Shown in pieces: positions 47,801 through 61,900 of a DNA stretch of 64,000 nt; the stretch's first letter is position 1, and each line of letters begins with the position of its first letter. The DNA lies in contig NC_083565.1 of the NCBI RefSeq assembly GCF_019925205.1, positions 31,896,241 to 31,960,240 of the forward strand, written 5' to 3'. The notes under the pieces were generated by a model. That model worked only from the letters and a program-made list of their open reading frames with translations, did not search any database and was not told the DNA's origin. Origin of the DNA: Metopolophium dirhodum (lineage: Eukaryota; Arthropoda; Insecta; Hemiptera; Aphididae). A program made the translations under genes and the position numbers.

Positions 47801-50215
47801 TATTAATATTTATATATATATATATTTTAATAATGTCAAGTTGCAATTATTGCAATCTGTAATTTTTCATTAAAACATTTTGATTTTAATTCATTCCATA
47901 TTAATTTTCAAAAATCTATCCTTAATGATCGCTGAAAATATAAAACTTACTTATTTTTGTTGTATAAACATGTTTAAAATAGTCATTTTCCCTCTTAAAT
48001 CAGTTAATCCAAGATTACTTGGAAATGACCTTTTTAATAATCTTTCTCTGATGTTATATTTCTTTCTGATAATAAAATTGTATTTAAAATCTATTTAATA
48101 ATTTAAAATTAAAATTCTTTTTTTCAAATCATTAGCACCTGATTCATTGCCAGTGTCAATTAATGAGGTGCCAGTATTGAGTACACGTGAAGATCAATAC
48201 ATAGGTCAAATAGATAATGAAGCTGCTGAACAGTCGTCAGAAGAAATTCAAAATAATTTTCTAGGTACTATGTAAAAAATTATTAGTAAAATAAATGTTA
48301 ACTTGTAATTTAAATCCAACATTGAAATCAAATACTAAAAAAATTAATAACCTTTCAGATAATACAGATAATACTTCCATGATAATTGACCTTACAATTG
48401 ATGATTCATCTAATAGTTCAAGAATTGAAGATGTTACAAAGGATATACATGGGTTAATTTTTGAAATGTCTAAGGAAGTTGTACTTCCTAGTATATATTG
48501 GAAGTGTGAACATCTAAATGCACATAATGCAACTCGGTTTTATGAGCGAGACGCTCTTGATGTAACTGTGAAGAAAATTATTTTTTATAATAACCTTGTG
48601 CCAACTATACAATTATATGGCAAGAAATACGAACATAAAATGGCTATTACAACAATGAAAGAGTTAGACGATCTTTTAGAAAAAATAGATAGTGTTGAAA
48701 AATGTTATGGTAGGGGTGGATTTGTATTTGAACAGTGTATAGGGTATTTTGAAAATAGTTCACTTAATATGTGTGATGGCTGTCAAGAGTTGGTAACAGA
48801 TCGACATTTGCAAAGAATGAAAGCAAAAATTGATGCTAAAAACAACACTTTGGAAAGTCTTAAAAACAGAGTGAGTTAACTGGAGGATCTTCATTCCTAA
48901 AATAGACACTTGTTCTTTGAAAAACTATTAATGTGTTTAAAATATACTTTTCCATAACTTTAAGTTGTCAAAAAACGACATATTTAAATATATATATATA
49001 TATTATTTACTTTTCTTTCAATATAATTTTAATTATTTATTAGAGTGCTTAGATATATTAAAATCAATATTTGTACGAGTAGTTTATGATTTATAATTAG
49101 AGCGCTTATTTTTATGCACTTGCATATTTATTCTGGTTGATCGTATGTTTCAGTATGCCTAGTGGGCACAGAATTTGTTTCATAAAATAAACATTTTAAC
49201 TATGGAACTTTTATGATGCATATTTTGCATATTTCGACATTTATAGTTTTCATTAATAACAAAATAAATTAATACACAAATTTACGCTTAGCCGATAACA
49301 TTTAGCTCTGTTAGTTTAAAAATTAAAGAGACTCGACCTATTATAAAACTTGATGGTTAGAACATTATCTGTGTCCTTATTGTGATTTTTACGATTATAC
49401 AATATTTAAGTGAGTTATGAACATTTTTAATTTACGTTATATTATGTACGCTTAACTTGTTAAAAAATTGAACTATCATTAACTATGGTAAGAATAGGTC
49501 GATTCACTCTAATTTTTATACTAACAGAGCTATGTCACACACTTGTAGGACAAAGACAACAATATCCGTGTGGCGTTCACTTAATTGATTCCTATTTTTC
49601 TTACACATTAAAACTACCTGCAAAATACAGATATTTTTTAAAAAAAAGTATTAATGAAATTGCGGAATTGTATGCATTAGTAGCAAACTATAAAGGCACT
49701 AAAAAATCTTAAAAATAAATGAATTTTTGAGTGCATATTTGAACGTTTTAATGCATAATATATATTAAATATTCATGCATTTTTAAGATTTTTTAGTGCC
49801 TTTATAGTTTGCTACTAATGCATACAGTTCCGCCCTATAGTTATAAGTATTTAAAACTTCAACGAATGAATGTGGAAATACTCCAAATGATATAATGCTT
49901 ATGTAAATCAAAATGTATGTTTTAATTCAAAAGGTTAAAAATCCTATAATGGCTTACGGAATAATACTTATGATAAAAAATATTGTTTTGTAACGAGTTA
50001 ATATTATGTAAATAAATGTTTTCGAAAATATTTATTTTCTGTAAGAACGAGTGTCTTAAGTTAAATATAAAACCCTGTATATTAGTTACTTATTAAAATA
50101 GTTTATATTTTAATTATATTTTATTTTATAGATTGCTGAAAGGACAGCAACTGTTGTGGAACTGAGAAGAAGAATGACGGAAATGAAAAATCTACAACAA
50201 ACCCTCGCATTATAA
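44900..50215 (+). CDS. Protein with two THAP zinc fingers, 481 aa
   Basis: Eight exons with consistent phases: 44900-44973, 45200-45382, 45447-45515, 45576-45702, 47250-47517, 48136-48264, 48359-48870, 50132-50215. THAP domains are C2CH zinc fingers that bind DNA; many THAP proteins derive from P-type transposases. The first finger (about aa 1-85) has MHKCIVCGN, then FPKNENRRREW, RICSDHF and NAIPQPYD. The second (about aa 155-240) has LRCSVKNC, FGYPKDYMLRKKW, VCSTHF and GAVPSLF. A Ser/Asp/Glu-rich linker follows. Next is a globular region (about aa 320-430; EVVLPSIYWKCEH, LYGKKYEHK, MCDGCQEL), then a charged heptad-like end (LQRMKAKIDAK, VVELRRRM). No DDE-type catalytic domain is present, so this looks like a host-type regulator. 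Exon 7 is started at CTTTCAG/48359 because the earlier AG gives a stop. Function unknown. Confidence 0.75.
45960..46210. mobile_element. MITE in intron 4 of the double-THAP gene
   Basis: The terminal inverted repeats are about 25 bp (ACTATACTCGGGCCGTCGTA and GACGGCACGAGTATAGT with intervening matches). The 251-bp element is much richer in G+C than its host intron and has no ORF. No clear target duplication. Confidence 0.75.
49672..49833. repeat. Short foldback in the last intron of the double-THAP gene
   Basis: GCATTAGTAGCAAACTATAA followed by GGCACTAAAAAATCTTA (about 49672-49715) recurs inverted at about 49780-49833. An open frame at 49485-49712 ends in the left arm and is not regarded as a gene. 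Confidence 0.7.
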
Positions 50216-50789
50216 CTTTTTTATTATGAATTCTGCGTATGGCAAAATTAAAAAAAAATATTGTATTTTTAGTATAAAAATAATTATAAGTTTATAAACG
50301 TTGTATTATATTTGTATATTTTTATGCTGTATATTTATGGCCCAATCTCCGGGTAAACTTTAAAAATATAGATTTAATTTGTGGCCCAATCTCCCGCTAG
50401 TAAAATGTAAACAAATATATTATACAAAGCAGGTCGATAAAATGTGGCTAAATTACCAACCACATTTAAATATTAAATATTTAAACTATACATACATCAC
50501 ATTTGATAATTTAACAAGTATACATTTTTTTATATCAATTAGTTATTAAAGGTCTGAATATGAAATTAAGCCTATCTAATGTTTTTTTTTTTTTTTTGGT
50601 TTATTGGGGCTTTAAGACCATCCTATATACCAACTATAATATATCGATCTACAAAATTATTTTATAAAGAAAAGTAACAGAAGTGTTTGTACTATTTTAG
50701 TATCATTCTATATAAATGTCAATAATATTTTATTCGTTGGGTCTAAAAGCCCGACAATTTAATACAAGGTTCCTTATAAGTTATAATTT

Positions 50790-53700
50790 GTTATAATAAC
50801 AGTTGAGGAATAATAAAGATCTTAAGGTAAGATTTTTTTTTTAAGTATTTCAATTTCAAATGTAGACGACATTTATCAAACTGAAAATTTACAAGTTATT
50901 TAGTACCGTAAAATGGGGTTACTTTGATAATTTTAGATTCTGAGCGAAGCGATGAATGTATTCATTTTACAAAGATATGTGTTTTTATTTATTTTTTGTG
51001 TCTGTCATCACATTTTAGGACAGTAAAAGTGCTTTGATTTTCTTCAACAGTAACTTTTCTGATAGGAAAGTGAATCTAGTTGCTACTTTGGGGGGGTCAA
51101 AAGTAAAACGTTCACAGAAGTTTTCAAAATCGACATAAACAACAAAAGAAAAATTAAGGAAAAACGGTAATTTTTACACAAAGTCGGTTTTTGAGAAAAT
51201 CGATTTTGGTTTTTGGTGCAACTCTAAAACAAATGACCGTAGGTACATGCAATTTTGTTTATATTAGCATTTTCTATACACCATAACATTTTCCAAATAT
51301 TTTGACTAATATTGAGCTGTTTACGGACATTTTCAGTTTCCATTTTTTTTAGTTTTTTTTCTACAAATATCAATAAATTTATTTGTTGGGTAAAAAAGCT
51401 TGAAAATTTAATACAAGGCTCCTACTACAGTTTTACTATGACATTTGAAAAATATTTAAAATCCTTAGTTACAGTTTTTATTTATAAGCATTTAAAGTTC
51501 AAATATTGACAAAATACGAAAATATCACGAAAATTAGCAAATTATTTTGAGTTGAGAATTTATAAAAAATTTTCTTTTTCAATCTAATATTTGAAAATGT
51601 AATACAAGATTATCTATAAGTTTATCTACATTTATCAAAAAAAAATGTCTACAAGAAAGTCATATTACATTTTTATAAACATTTAAAGTTCAAATTTTGA
51701 TAAAATTTATTAAATTTAAAATGTAATATTTATTTTGTAGGTTAAAAATTATAAAATGTTCAACTTCTGTAGCTGAGGATTGAAAATTTAAAACAAGGTT
51801 CCACGTAAATAAGTAAATATATAAATTACTTTATTCACAATAATATCATCAAATATACTTAGTAATATCTCAGGCTGACTGACCGTTTTAGCTCAGAATC
51901 GTTTTTCTTATACGATGATATTATATCATTGAATTCAAATTTAACACCATTCATTACAGTGACCCACCTGTAACCTACAGTACAGCAGAGCGACATCCAC
52001 TTACCGACCATTATTTTAGTTTTTTTTTCTATAAATATTAATAAAATTGTATTTGTTGGGTAAAAAAGCGTGAAAATTTAATGCAAGGATCCTAAGTTAT
52101 TGTTTCAAAGGGAGATGAAAAAAATTAAAAATCCTTAGTCACAGTTTTTGTTTAAGTATTTAAAGTTCAAATCTTGACAAAATACGGAAAAATCACGAAA
52201 ATTAGCAAATTATTTTAAGTTGAGAATTCATCAAATGTCATCACCGTTTAGGACAGTAAAAATGCTTGGATTTTCTTCAACAGTAACTTTTCTGTTAGGA
52301 AAGTGAATCTAGTTGCTACTTTGGGGGGTCAAAAATAAAACTTTCACAGAAGTTTTCAAAATCGACGTGAAAAACAAAAGAAAAATTAAGGAAAAACGGG
52401 AATTTTTACACTAAATCGGTTTTTGAGAAAATCGATTTTGGTTTTTGGTGCAACTCTAAAACAAATGACCCTATATACATGAAATTTTCACTGGTTGTTT
52501 ATAATTGCATTTTCTATACACGATAAAATTTTTAAAATATTTTGATTTGTTTTGTACTGTTTAGGAACATTTCCAGATTCTAATTTTGTTAGTATTATTT
52601 TCTATGGATGTCAATAAAACTTTATTTGTTGGGTAAAAAAGCTTGAAAATTTAATACAAGGCTCCTACTATAGTGTTACTATGACATTTGAAAAATATTA
52701 AAAATCCTTAGTCCCAGTTTTTATTTATAAGCATTTAAAGTTCAAATCTTGACAAAATACGAAAAAATCAAGAAAATTAGCAAATTATTTTGTGTTGAGA
52801 ATTCATAAAAATTTTTCTTTTTAAATTTAAGGTTTTAAAATGTAATACAAGATTATCCATAAGTTTGTCTACCTTTATCAAAAAAAAAATGTTTACAAGA
52901 AAGTCAAATTAAATTTTTATGAGCGTTTGAAATTCATATTTTTACAACATTTGATATTCACTAGATTTTTCATGTAACGATTTTCTTATTCTGTTGTTAT
53001 TCAAAAACGAATAACTGTAGTTACATGAAAATTTTACTGAATGTTTATATTTTCATTTTCTATACACCATACAATTTTGAAAATATTTCGACTTTTTTTG
53101 AGCTGTTTACAGACATTGTCAGTTTTCATTTTTTTTAGTTTTTTTTTCTGTAAATATCAATAAAATTTTATTTGGGTGTTAAAAAAGCGTGCACATTTAA
53201 TGCAAGGCTCCTGATATATTGTTACATATGCACAATTTTTTTTATAAGCATTTTCGCTGAGATTCGTTGTTCTTATACAATGATATTATGTCTTTGAATT
53301 CAAATTTAACACCATCCATTACACTTGACCCACTTGTAATCTACTGTACAGCAGATCGAAATTCACTTACCCACAATTTTTTTTTATTTTAATCTAATTT
53401 TATTTTATGGATAACTCATTTGGTATTGACGATAAAACTCTCAAAATTAAATATTAGTTGCAGTCAGTAGTCATGTTCAATATTTTAACGTTTTAATTTT
53501 TAAATTTTTGATATTATCTTCAGAAATATCAATCTTTTTAATATTATGCTATCAAAGTTACACACACATATCATAGTTTGACCAAATTCACCAAAATCTT
53601 GTACTTATTCAAATTATTTTTCAATTAGAAAGACTTAAGAAATTTTCATTTCATAGCTGACATTAAAAATTTTAATCTTAAATTACCAACAAGTTAGAAA

Positions 53701-55580
53701 ACTATCTTAAAAATAAAATGTTTATCGGAAAGTTACGCTATCTATACATTTTATAGCCATAACATATTTTCGATTTTTAAAAATTTTTTTTTTCTAATAT
53801 TTTTACTACCCTTAATGATGACACAGCACACAGACATATTTTTATTCATCAAGAAGAAGCTTATAGGTACCTACATAAGATTATAGAAAAGACCTTCTCT
53901 CTTTTCGGAAACTGAATTTTTAAATTATTCAATATCAGATTTTATATTACAATGATGTGCATTTATTTTAGATTCTGAGCGAAGCAATGAATGTATTGAT
54001 TTTATAATGATGCGTGTTTTTTTTTTTAATTTTTTTTTTTTTGTGTTTGTAATTACCTTTTAGGACAGTAAAAATGATTTTCTGGATTTTCTTCACCAGT
54101 AAACATTTCCCAATAGTTTTCAAAAGCGGTGTGAAAAACAAAAGAAAAATTAAGGAAAAACGGGAATTTTTACGCTTAATCTGTTTTCGAGAAAATCGAT
54201 TTTGGTTTTTGCAATTTTTTACAATTACGTTTAGATGTTTTCTTGTCAACTTTTTTAGATTCTGAGCGAAGCGATGAATGTATTGATTTTACAATGATGT
54301 ATGTTTTTTTTTATTTATTTTTATTTTTGCGTCTGTCGTCACCTTTTAGGACAGTACAAATAGGAGTATTAGTGTTCACACAGATCCTCCTCTGCTGTCG
54401 GTTCAAACGGAAAAAAAAAAAAAGGACAGTAAAAGTGCTTGGATTTCCTTCAACAGTAACTTTTATGATAGGAAAGTGAATCTAGTTGGTACTTTGGGGA
54501 GTCAAAAGTAAAAATTTCTCAGTAGTTTTCAAAAGCGACGTAAAAAAAACAAAAGAAAAATTAAGGAAAATCGATTTTGGTTTTTGGTGTAACTCTAAAA
54601 CAAATGACCGTAGGTACATGAAATTTTGACTGAACGTTTATATTAGCATTTTCTATACACCATAACATTTTCCAAATATTTTGACTTATATTGAGCTGTT
54701 TACGGACATTTTCAGTTTCCATTTTTTTTAGTTTTTTTTAGACAAATATCAATAAAATTTTATCTGTTGGGTAAAAAAGCTTGAAAATTTAATAGAAGAC
54801 TCCTAGGTTATTGTTTCAAAGGCAGATGAAAAAAATTAAAAATCCTTAGTCACAGTTTTCATTTATAAGCATTTAAAGTTCAAATCTTGAAAAAATACGG
54901 AAAAATCACGAAAATTAGCAAATTATTTTGTGTTGAGAATTCATAAAAATTTTTCTTATCAAATATACTTGGTAATATCATAGGCTGACTGCGACCGTTT
55001 TTGCTCAGACCGTTTTTCTTATACAATGATATTATATCATTGAATTAAAATTTAACACCATCCATTACAGTGACCCACTTGTCACCTACTGTACAGCAGA
55101 GCGACATCCACTTACCCACCTTTTAAGGAAAACCTGAAATTCTTACGCAAAATTGGCTTACGACAAAATCAATTTTCGTTACTTGTACAACTTTACTCTA
55201 AAACAAATTTTCAGTTCCAATTTTTTTAGTATTTTTTCAATTTTATTTGTTTGATAAAAAAGCTTAAAAATGTAATACAAGGCTCTTATTAAATTGTTTT
55301 AAAGACAGTTGAAAAATATAAAAAATCTATAATCACAATATTTTTTTATAAGCATTTTAAGTTTGAATTTTGATAAAACACGTAAACATCACGAAAATGT
55401 GCAAATTATTTTGAGTTAGAAATTTATAAAAATTTGTCTTTTTAAATTGTAGATTTGAATATGTAATACAAGATTCCTCATAAGTTTGTCTACCTATATA
55501 AATAAAAAAAAAATTCTGCAAGAAAGTCAAATTAAACTTTTATGAGCGTTTGAAGTTCATATTTTTACAAGATTGGACAT
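50790..55580 (+). repeat. Array of unclassified long repeats
   Basis: Head-to-tail and partly nested copies share one order of blocks: AGATTCTGAGCGAAGCGATG; TTTTAGGACAGTAAAAGTGC; AACAAAAGAAAAATTAAGGA; GAGAAAATCGATTTTGGTTT; GAGCTGTTTACGGACATTTT; TTTGTTGGGTAAAAAAGC; GAAAATTAGCAAATTATTTT; then GAATCGTTTTTCTTATAC and TACTGTACAGCAGAGCGACA. Starts are visible near 50937, 53970 and 54255; ends near 51990, 53350 and 55100. There is no convincing ORF, terminal repeat or target duplication, so the class is open. Confidence 0.65.
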
Positions 55581-56469
55581 TCAATTATTACATGAATAAA
55601 AGTTAATATGTTATGTTATTAATTAATGATAAAAGACGTATACATTTTTAATTAGGTACTAAGCTACTAATAAGGAATAACGACGATGGTAAGTAAATGT
55701 CATATAGCAATATTGCCTAATAATCATATAAGTAGCCTCTATATCATATTTTTATTTTTTAGATTAAAATGCTGTAAATACATATAGGTTATAGGTAGGT
55801 ACCTATATATTAAAGATATGACATAAAAAATATATTATATAACTGAACCATACAAATTGTCTCGTTGTCGTTATAGTTCAGAAAAAAGGTATAGGTAAAT
55901 GCTGTAATACCAAAGGTGTGCGCAGGAATTTGGAATGGGGTGTGCCATAAATAAAATTGGCCACTATCCACTATTCCTTAAAAGCGACTTAATAAACCTA
56001 ACCTAACCCAGTAACCCCCTACCACAACTTTCAACCGCCACCCCAAAAAAAAAAAATTTAAGAAAATTATAAATTCACAAAACTCATATTGGTTAGTATA
56101 CTTGTACCTATTTGTGTTTTACAACATTTTTTTTATATATATTTCAACAAATAGATTATTAAAAGAATAAGTTGGTATTTTTCATTATTTTTTTTATAAA
56201 TATCTTTTAATAATAAATTATAATACACCTACATTAAAATATTAAATAAAATCATTACACAACTCAACTTAACATCATTTACTTTACAATAGAAAGTTAT
56301 AGGTTTTAGTTTTTTATAAGTAAAAGTTGAAATACATGCCTTGGAATAGAAATTAATATTATCACTATTACGACCGATCTTAAACATTGGACGGCGGGAC
56401 GGGACTAAGGTATTATAAGTCTTAACTCCGTGAACGGCAATGATGATTTACTTCTGTGGTTGTTGTATT
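55581..56469. other. Intergenic, no gene seen
   Basis: A+T-rich, with an A11 run near 56046. No supported ORF or RNA gene. Confidence 0.4.
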
Positions 56470-56810
56470 TTAACTTTTAAGGTTTAGGTATAGATCACAT
56501 ATATTATAATGTATAACCAAATGTATAAAATATTTTATTGTAAATTGTTAGAAATATGTTTTTGTATTCACTTATTAACTATTCTGTAGTCAAACCTTCA
56601 ATATTATAATGTATCCCCTAATGTAAAATGTATAAAAATATATTATGTACTGTTATATTGTTGTAAATAAATTGTTAGAAATATAATTTTATATGTACCT
56701 ACCTGTTAATTATTTTTTATGGCTTCAAGTCTATTATAATATTATTATGTATCACTTTATGTAAAATTTATAAAATATACTATTATGATGTACTATATAA
56801 ACGTATGCGT
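56470..56810 (+). repeat. Diverged tandem repeat, about 100-140 bp period
   Basis: Blocks of the type ATTATAATGTAT..CC.AATGTA followed by TAAATTGTTAGAAATAT occur at about 56505 and 56610. A third, poorer unit lies near 56740. Confidence 0.55.
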
Positions 56811-56849
56811 TTGGCAAGACGTTTCAAACAATACATGGACGCAGTATCC

Positions 56850-57301
56850 CAGATTCGATAATCTGAATGCCACGCGGCAGAGAAAATGATTCATATGCCT
56901 AGACGACATGATACAGTAAGTTGTATTGCCGTTCAATTCGCCGTCACGTCACACGGAACGCTGCCACCTGTTCGCCTGTAAGTTGTGAAGACCACAGATT
57001 GTCTGTGGGGTGCAGGAGCCGTCACGCATCAGCTGTTTGTCATGGTCCTTTTTGATATAATAATATTGAATCAGCACGCATCAGTTTTTTTTCCAAATAT
57101 ATGTCTCAGATTCGAAACCCTGAATGCCACGCGCCGGAAATGCTGATTCATATGCCCAGACGACATGATACAGTGGTATAATAATTACCGTTCAGTTCGC
57201 CGTAACATCACGTGGAACGCAGCCACCTGTTCGCCTGTAAGTTGTGAAGACCACAGATTGTCTGTGGTGTGCAGACGTTCACACGCGTCAGCGGTTTGTC
57301 A
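56850..57301 (+). repeat. Tandem duplication, two units about 257 bp apart
   Basis: Units at about 56850-57041 and 57107-57301 share CAGATTCG, CTGAATGCCACGCG, CAGACGACATGATACAG-type sequence, CCACCTGTTCGCCTGTAAGT and GAAGACCACAGATTGTCTGT. They are richer in G+C than the flanks. The 73-codon frame at 57165-57386 has no family resemblance and is not called. Confidence 0.75.
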
Positions 57302-57344
57302 CCGCCGCCGTTTTGATGTAATTAAATCGGCACATAATATACTA

Positions 57345-58908
57345 AGGACAAAATGGAGGCGAGCTGATTGCTTGAAGGTTGAATAAAGTACGCTTACCTT
57401 ACCGCAAAAATTATAAAATTTTTGTTTTTTTTTTTGATTTGTATAAATAAACGTTTTTGTAATATTATACCTGATTTGTTTTTATTAGAAATAGTATTAT
57501 ATTAGTTATTAGGTAGGTAATTTCAAAAGCGTCAACCCGCTATACCTACCTAGTGTAAAATTAATTTATGTGTCTTGTGAAAATGGTAACTATATTGCTT
57601 ACAATGAAATCTCTAAATACCGGACAACCTCCGTCACTGACATTTTGTCCACTATTTAATGTAGAAGTATCCGCTAGTTTGTTAATTAAAGACCGGATTT
57701 AATTTTATTAAAAACACACGAAAATTACAAGTTGAAAATGTGTATAATTTCTATAATTGTACTTACCAAAAATCCTTAAATACTTCAAAATAAATTTAAG
57801 TATAAAACTTCAATGTTATGCAAAAAAAAATTAATATAAAAAAATCACTTACCTAATATAAAATAATAGAATAACTACGTTATGTTTTTGTATTAATATT
57901 GATTAAATTATTATGTTCTTTAAAACTAGAGTTAGGTATTTTCTATTACTTAAAATATATGTTTATATAAAGAAAAAATACGTTCTACGTCTTTATACAC
58001 TATAGTTATTGGTACATGTATTCAAAACAATTCGATAAAAGGTAAGCGTTTTAGCTAAATTAATATTTTCTTTCCCAAAACATATGACTTTAAATGCTTT
58101 AAAATTATGATAAAACGTAACTATAGCGAGGAGACAATTATATTCTATGATCAACCTAACCTACCCACCGATTTTGGAATGATAAATGATCCGAATAATA
58201 CTGTCGCCTTAATAATGGTGTTAGAGTATATGACCATATATAATATTATATCTGCTCGTGCCAACTAATTACGCGTATGTATAACAATAGCGTTATTATA
58301 TTATTGTTACATATTAAGAAGGTTAGAATATATTCTTAGATCCGACTATCTCGGTTATCTTAAAAATATCATGTAAATCTTTTTTTTTTTATTAGAAATA
58401 AACAATCTATATAAGTAATGCAGTACAATAAGCTTATGTGTTAAGGGGATCGGTGATGGTGTATATTTAAGGAGTTGGGTATAGGCAATATTTAAAGTGC
58501 GTGCATAAGTCATTTGTAACTGTGTGCGTATAGTAAATGATTATTAGTATGTGTACGGGTCTCTGCCCTACACCAGGTACTACCCACTCTACATCTTATC
58601 TGCTAATTGACAAATAACCATAACAACACTGTATAGTAGTACACGGTAATAATAATTACGTAAATACCCGCATACGCATTACGCTGTATTCTACATTTTA
58701 TATTATTATTGTTCGACATTGTACACACGTCTTTTTAGCTATACGGCAAAAACCTTTACAATTTAATTTTTAATAATTCAAAAATATATTTATTGTAAAA
58801 ACAAGAATTTTCTATTTATTTTAGGTAGGTATAAAGGATTATATATTATAAAAATACACGATGAATGTATTAATTTAGAGAGTATATTAAAAAATATATA
58901 TACAAATA
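57345..58908. other. Intergenic, no gene seen
   Basis: A+T-rich sequence; a possible AATAAA lies near 57382. No supported gene. Confidence 0.4.
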
Positions 58909-61900
58909 TTATGGTTCCGGTAAACCAGATCTTATAGGTAATCCTCGATCAAATCTCGAATCTATAATTTCTGGTACTAAAGATTCCATATAAAATTTTC
59001 TGCATTGGGGTTCAATATTATTTTTCCAAAATTCTTTGTCTCTTAATATTTTATCAACTACAAAACCTATAAAAAAATATAAAATATTAGATTATGTTGA
59101 TTTGAAATAAAAAATGAAGTAAAAAGTATAAGTTACCTTTGGGCGTCCACACTACAAAATAGCACCATTTTCGTTTTGTAATATTGAGTTGTCCTTGTAC
59201 TTGGAAATAGTAACAATTATTTTTTTTTAATATTAGTTTTTCATATATTTTAATTTTTTGTTATTTACAGCTTCTTTCGGTGTATACTCCTTTATACTTT
59301 GAGGGCACTTAATTTCAACTGTTGCATCTTTGCCTATTAGTCCATCGGGACTTGCGGCTAAATAATTGAGTTTATTGTGTATAAATAATCCTGCTGGTTC
59401 AATTTTAACATCAAATTTTTTTTCAAAATCTCTTTTGGCCATTGGTTCATTTTCAATGCCATACCTATAAATAATATGAATAAAATAATATTTAATTATT
59501 TAGATTTTAGAGTACTTATGCAGTATGCCAGTATGCTTGATTACTATAATACAAACCGAGTGGCAGGGTTTCCTTGAAAAATATCATAAAGTATGTTTTT
59601 GACGGTGTTTGCTCGAGGTTAGGTTAGTGTTGCTCTAAGTTTACACACTTTGCCAAAATTGGAAGCTGTGAGACGTGATTTTCTATACTTTTGACATTCA
59701 TTATTATTTTGCTGTCCTACAGTTCTTCTTTCCACTTCTTCTATTTCTTTTATAGTTAGCTTTAGATTATTTAAAAATATTTTTTCCTCTTTTAAATATT
59801 TGTCATGTGGCATATCAGTTATTGTACACTCTAATTCATTTACAGCTCCATAATTCTCATCTGGTCCGTCAATAATTTTTGTTCTCTTTGGAAAGGTTCT
59901 TATAATTTATAATTAAAAAAAAAATATCAGTTGAATATAATATAATGAATAGAATGAATAGAATTATTTAAAAAAAATACTATTATATTATATTATTAGG
60001 TATAATATCATAATAATATAACAATTTAAAAATCTAAGAGTACCTATATATTATAAGCTATATAAGAACTAGTTATATATAGATTTAGCCCCCCCCCCCC
60101 CCCATCTGTTTAATATAATCAAATTTAAATTGTTATATTATAATACCTTTCGAAATTTAAACGTCTACATTTTAATTTTAATTTTGATCTTTCTACTCTT
60201 TTTATGTATTGTTTTGTAAATAATCCAGGGCTAGTATTCGTAATTTGTTTATGTAAATTACTAATATATTTTGGTCCACAATTATAAGATGTTACCGCTG
60301 TATTACACCGTGCACTATATGAACCTATAAAATATCAGTTATACATAATATGTCAAACATATAATACGAAAATATAATTTTTAGTTTTATAAGTATTTGT
60401 TATTACTTACCTCTAGAAGAAAAATTGAATCTTTTTCCACCTACATACTTGGCAACCACACTATTAAAGCCTTCAACTGCATTATTGTTTACGTTGTATA
60501 TTAGGCTTTGGGCATGATGAGCGACAATATTTCTAGCTCCTAAAATATCTTTGAATAGTCCACAATTTTCCATTTGAGGAACTAAATTTACCTCACTTTC
60601 TTTAGGACCATTACAAAAGTAACTATATAAAATATAAATACATAATTTTATACGATTGCAGATAAAAAAAAAAGTGTCATTTATTTTTTTTTTTAATTTT
60701 ATACTTAGCACAATTAGAATGATGTCCAAATACATGGTATGGGCTGTTCAATATATCTTGTTTTAAAAGTTCAACTTTTTCATTATGATGCAACGTCATA
60801 TTTTTTCGAAAAACTATTGCCTTGGTAATTGCACACCTATAGGTTAGGAAATCAAAAAATCATAAATGTATATATTTTAAAATATATACATTTATGATTT
60901 TTTGATTTTTCTAATAATTTTTAACAGACCAATCTAAACTGCAGTCTTACAGTATTAATATAATATAATTTACATATAAATCATGCATATACACATACCG
61001 TAATTTTAGTCGTTTATCTTTTAAAACTTTCCTAAGAAATCCGGGTACAACTATTCCAGAAGAACTTTTTCGATGGACGGACAAATCAACAATTCGATTC
61101 AGATAATTTCTGAGAATGTGATTCATACATTCAATTTTTTTAACAAAAACATCGCGTCCATATGGTTTAGCCAGAAATAATTTTTTAGTTACACTTGAGT
61201 CACCATCTCCTATAAGCTTATTATATATAATATTATGCATTGGAATGCTTTGCCGAAATCCTTCCACAATAATATCAGCTTCCATTGCTGTAGAAGTACC
61301 ATCTCAATTTTTGAAGCATACGTGAGCTGAAGCGGGACTTCCGTTTAATTTTGCTTTATCACAGATCGAACAATATTTATTACGCACCCCCATATACAGC
61401 GTACTTTTTTTGTATTATAACCTATTATTGACGCCTGTTGTGATAATAAAAAATTCAATAGTGATAGCGAAAATATCAAATAATCTATAAATATATAAAA
61501 TAAAATACTTACTACACCAGACAGTGCATTATAACCACTTTTATATGATCTTTTCGACCAAGCACCGTCGGCAATCACAGTTATAAGTGGTACTCCATTT
61601 TCATTTATATTACCTTCTTTTTTAGCAATTTCAGCTTCCTCATTTCCCGCTAGTATCATTGCTTCTATAGCCGTTTCATTAGTGTGATTTGATACATCTA
61701 AGTGAAGTTTTTGGTAAGTCATGTTTGACATACTTGGCATATTTAAAAAAGCTGCCATGGTATCTAATTGAGCAAATCCTTGTCCTGAGTTTATGGTTGC
61801 CATTACAATAGCGGTGTTAATAGATGACAAAATGTCAGTTGTCTTAGGCTCGTTAGATATAATGTCAATTTTATTGCATAAATCACATTTGAAAATAAAT

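Noticed and set aside
49485..49712. A 75-codon ORF in the last intron of the double-THAP gene.
   Set aside because: It ends in one arm of a foldback, and no domain is seen.
53968..54479. ORFs rich in Lys and Phe in the repeat array.
   Set aside because: They arise from A/T homopolymers of a non-coding repeat whose other copies do not keep the frames.
57165..57386. A 73-codon ORF with Arg/His-rich sequence.
   Set aside because: It lies in a tandem duplication, and the first unit does not preserve the frame.
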